Positions 14,129 to 14,193 of a stretch of 14,193 nt of DNA are shown piece by piece. Position numbers and translations under genes: made by a program. Below the pieces are notes generated by a model, which saw only the letters and a program-made list of their open reading frames with translations, did not search any database and had not been told where the DNA came from. The stretch comes from an uncultured Verrucomicrobiota bacterium. Its GTDB lineage: Bacteria > Verrucomicrobiota > Verrucomicrobiia > Limisphaerales > UBA9464. Positions within the stretch are counted from its first letter, which is position 1. Every line of letters begins with the position of its first letter. Where the stretch lies: the NCBI GenBank assembly GCA_903925515.1, contig CAIYFP010000354.1:1-14193 (forward strand), written 5' to 3'.

Positions 14129-14189
14129 CGCAGAGACGCCGAGACGCAGAGGATCACAGCCCATGTCTCCGCGTCTCCGCGTCTCCGCG
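14129..14189. repeat. Imperfect inverted repeat of the interspersed GAGACGC/TCTCCGCG type
   Basis: The left arm (14129-14152) and right arm (14166-14189) match at 20 of 24 positions around a 13-base loop. The right arm is itself three tandem copies of TCTCCGCG and the window ends in CGCG. This 'gagacgc...tctccgcg' pattern is common in intergenic regions of Verrucomicrobia and related genomes, and is hard to assemble. Confidence 0.65.
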
Positions 14190-14193
14190 CGCG

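Noticed and set aside
1..14193. CRISPR arrays, tRNA, rRNA, transposase or phage genes
   Set aside because: No regularly spaced repeats, no tRNA T-loop/acceptor pairing or rRNA-like sequence, and no transposase, integrase or phage motif was seen on either strand.

Overview
The window is a GC-rich bacterial segment, most likely from the phylum Verrucomicrobiota. This rests on three things: the style of the cytochrome-oxidase cluster, a secreted protein ending in the 'YRLE...W..IGD...FYRVRVP' tail typical of verrucomicrobial exported proteins, and an HU-like/DUF4469-type DNA-binding protein. No ribosomal RNA or tRNA gene was seen, so the assignment is by protein style only.

Region 1 (1-4039, minus strand) is an aerobic respiration cluster. 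In transcription order it holds a secreted cupredoxin-like protein, heme A synthase (ctaA), heme O synthase (ctaB) and cytochrome c oxidase subunit I (coxA). A perfect CRP/FNR-type palindrome lies upstream of the first gene. coxA is broken: its first ~294 codons lie on the minus strand, and at about position 124-126 the sequence switches to the C-terminal end of a coxA gene on the plus strand. The catalytic middle is missing from the window. This is either a small inversion inside coxA or a fold-back assembly chimera near a contig end.

Region 2 (4040-4633) has no convincing gene but several structured elements: the operator, a putative promoter, an orphan terminator-like hairpin and a hairpin/inverted-repeat pair. 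Region 3 (4634-5477) is a single gene for an HU-like DNA-binding/DUF4469 protein with a strong intrinsic terminator. The terminator's hairpin core repeats one found just upstream of the gene.

Region 4 (5537-8881) holds ribBA-ribH on the minus strand (riboflavin synthesis), a divergent catalytically complete rhomboid protease, and a SAM-dependent methyltransferase. The methyltransferase overlaps the rhomboid tail to tail by 47 bases. Region 5 (8960-13018) is one very large secreted protein joining a phytase-like esterase domain, two Ig-like domains and a complete 5'-nucleotidase-type phosphoesterase; it looks like a phosphate-scavenging enzyme. A perfect 17-bp stem separates it from region 6 (13083-13979), a predicted lipoprotein of the isochorismatase-like cysteine hydrolase family. 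The right end (14129-14193) runs into a 'GAGACGC/TCTCCGCG' inverted repeat of the kind found interspersed between genes.

The genes form independent units rather than one pathway: respiration, flavin synthesis, and secreted phosphate/amide hydrolysis. I found no clear evidence of a new defence or mobile system. The broken coxA is the most unusual feature, and it must be tested as an artefact first.
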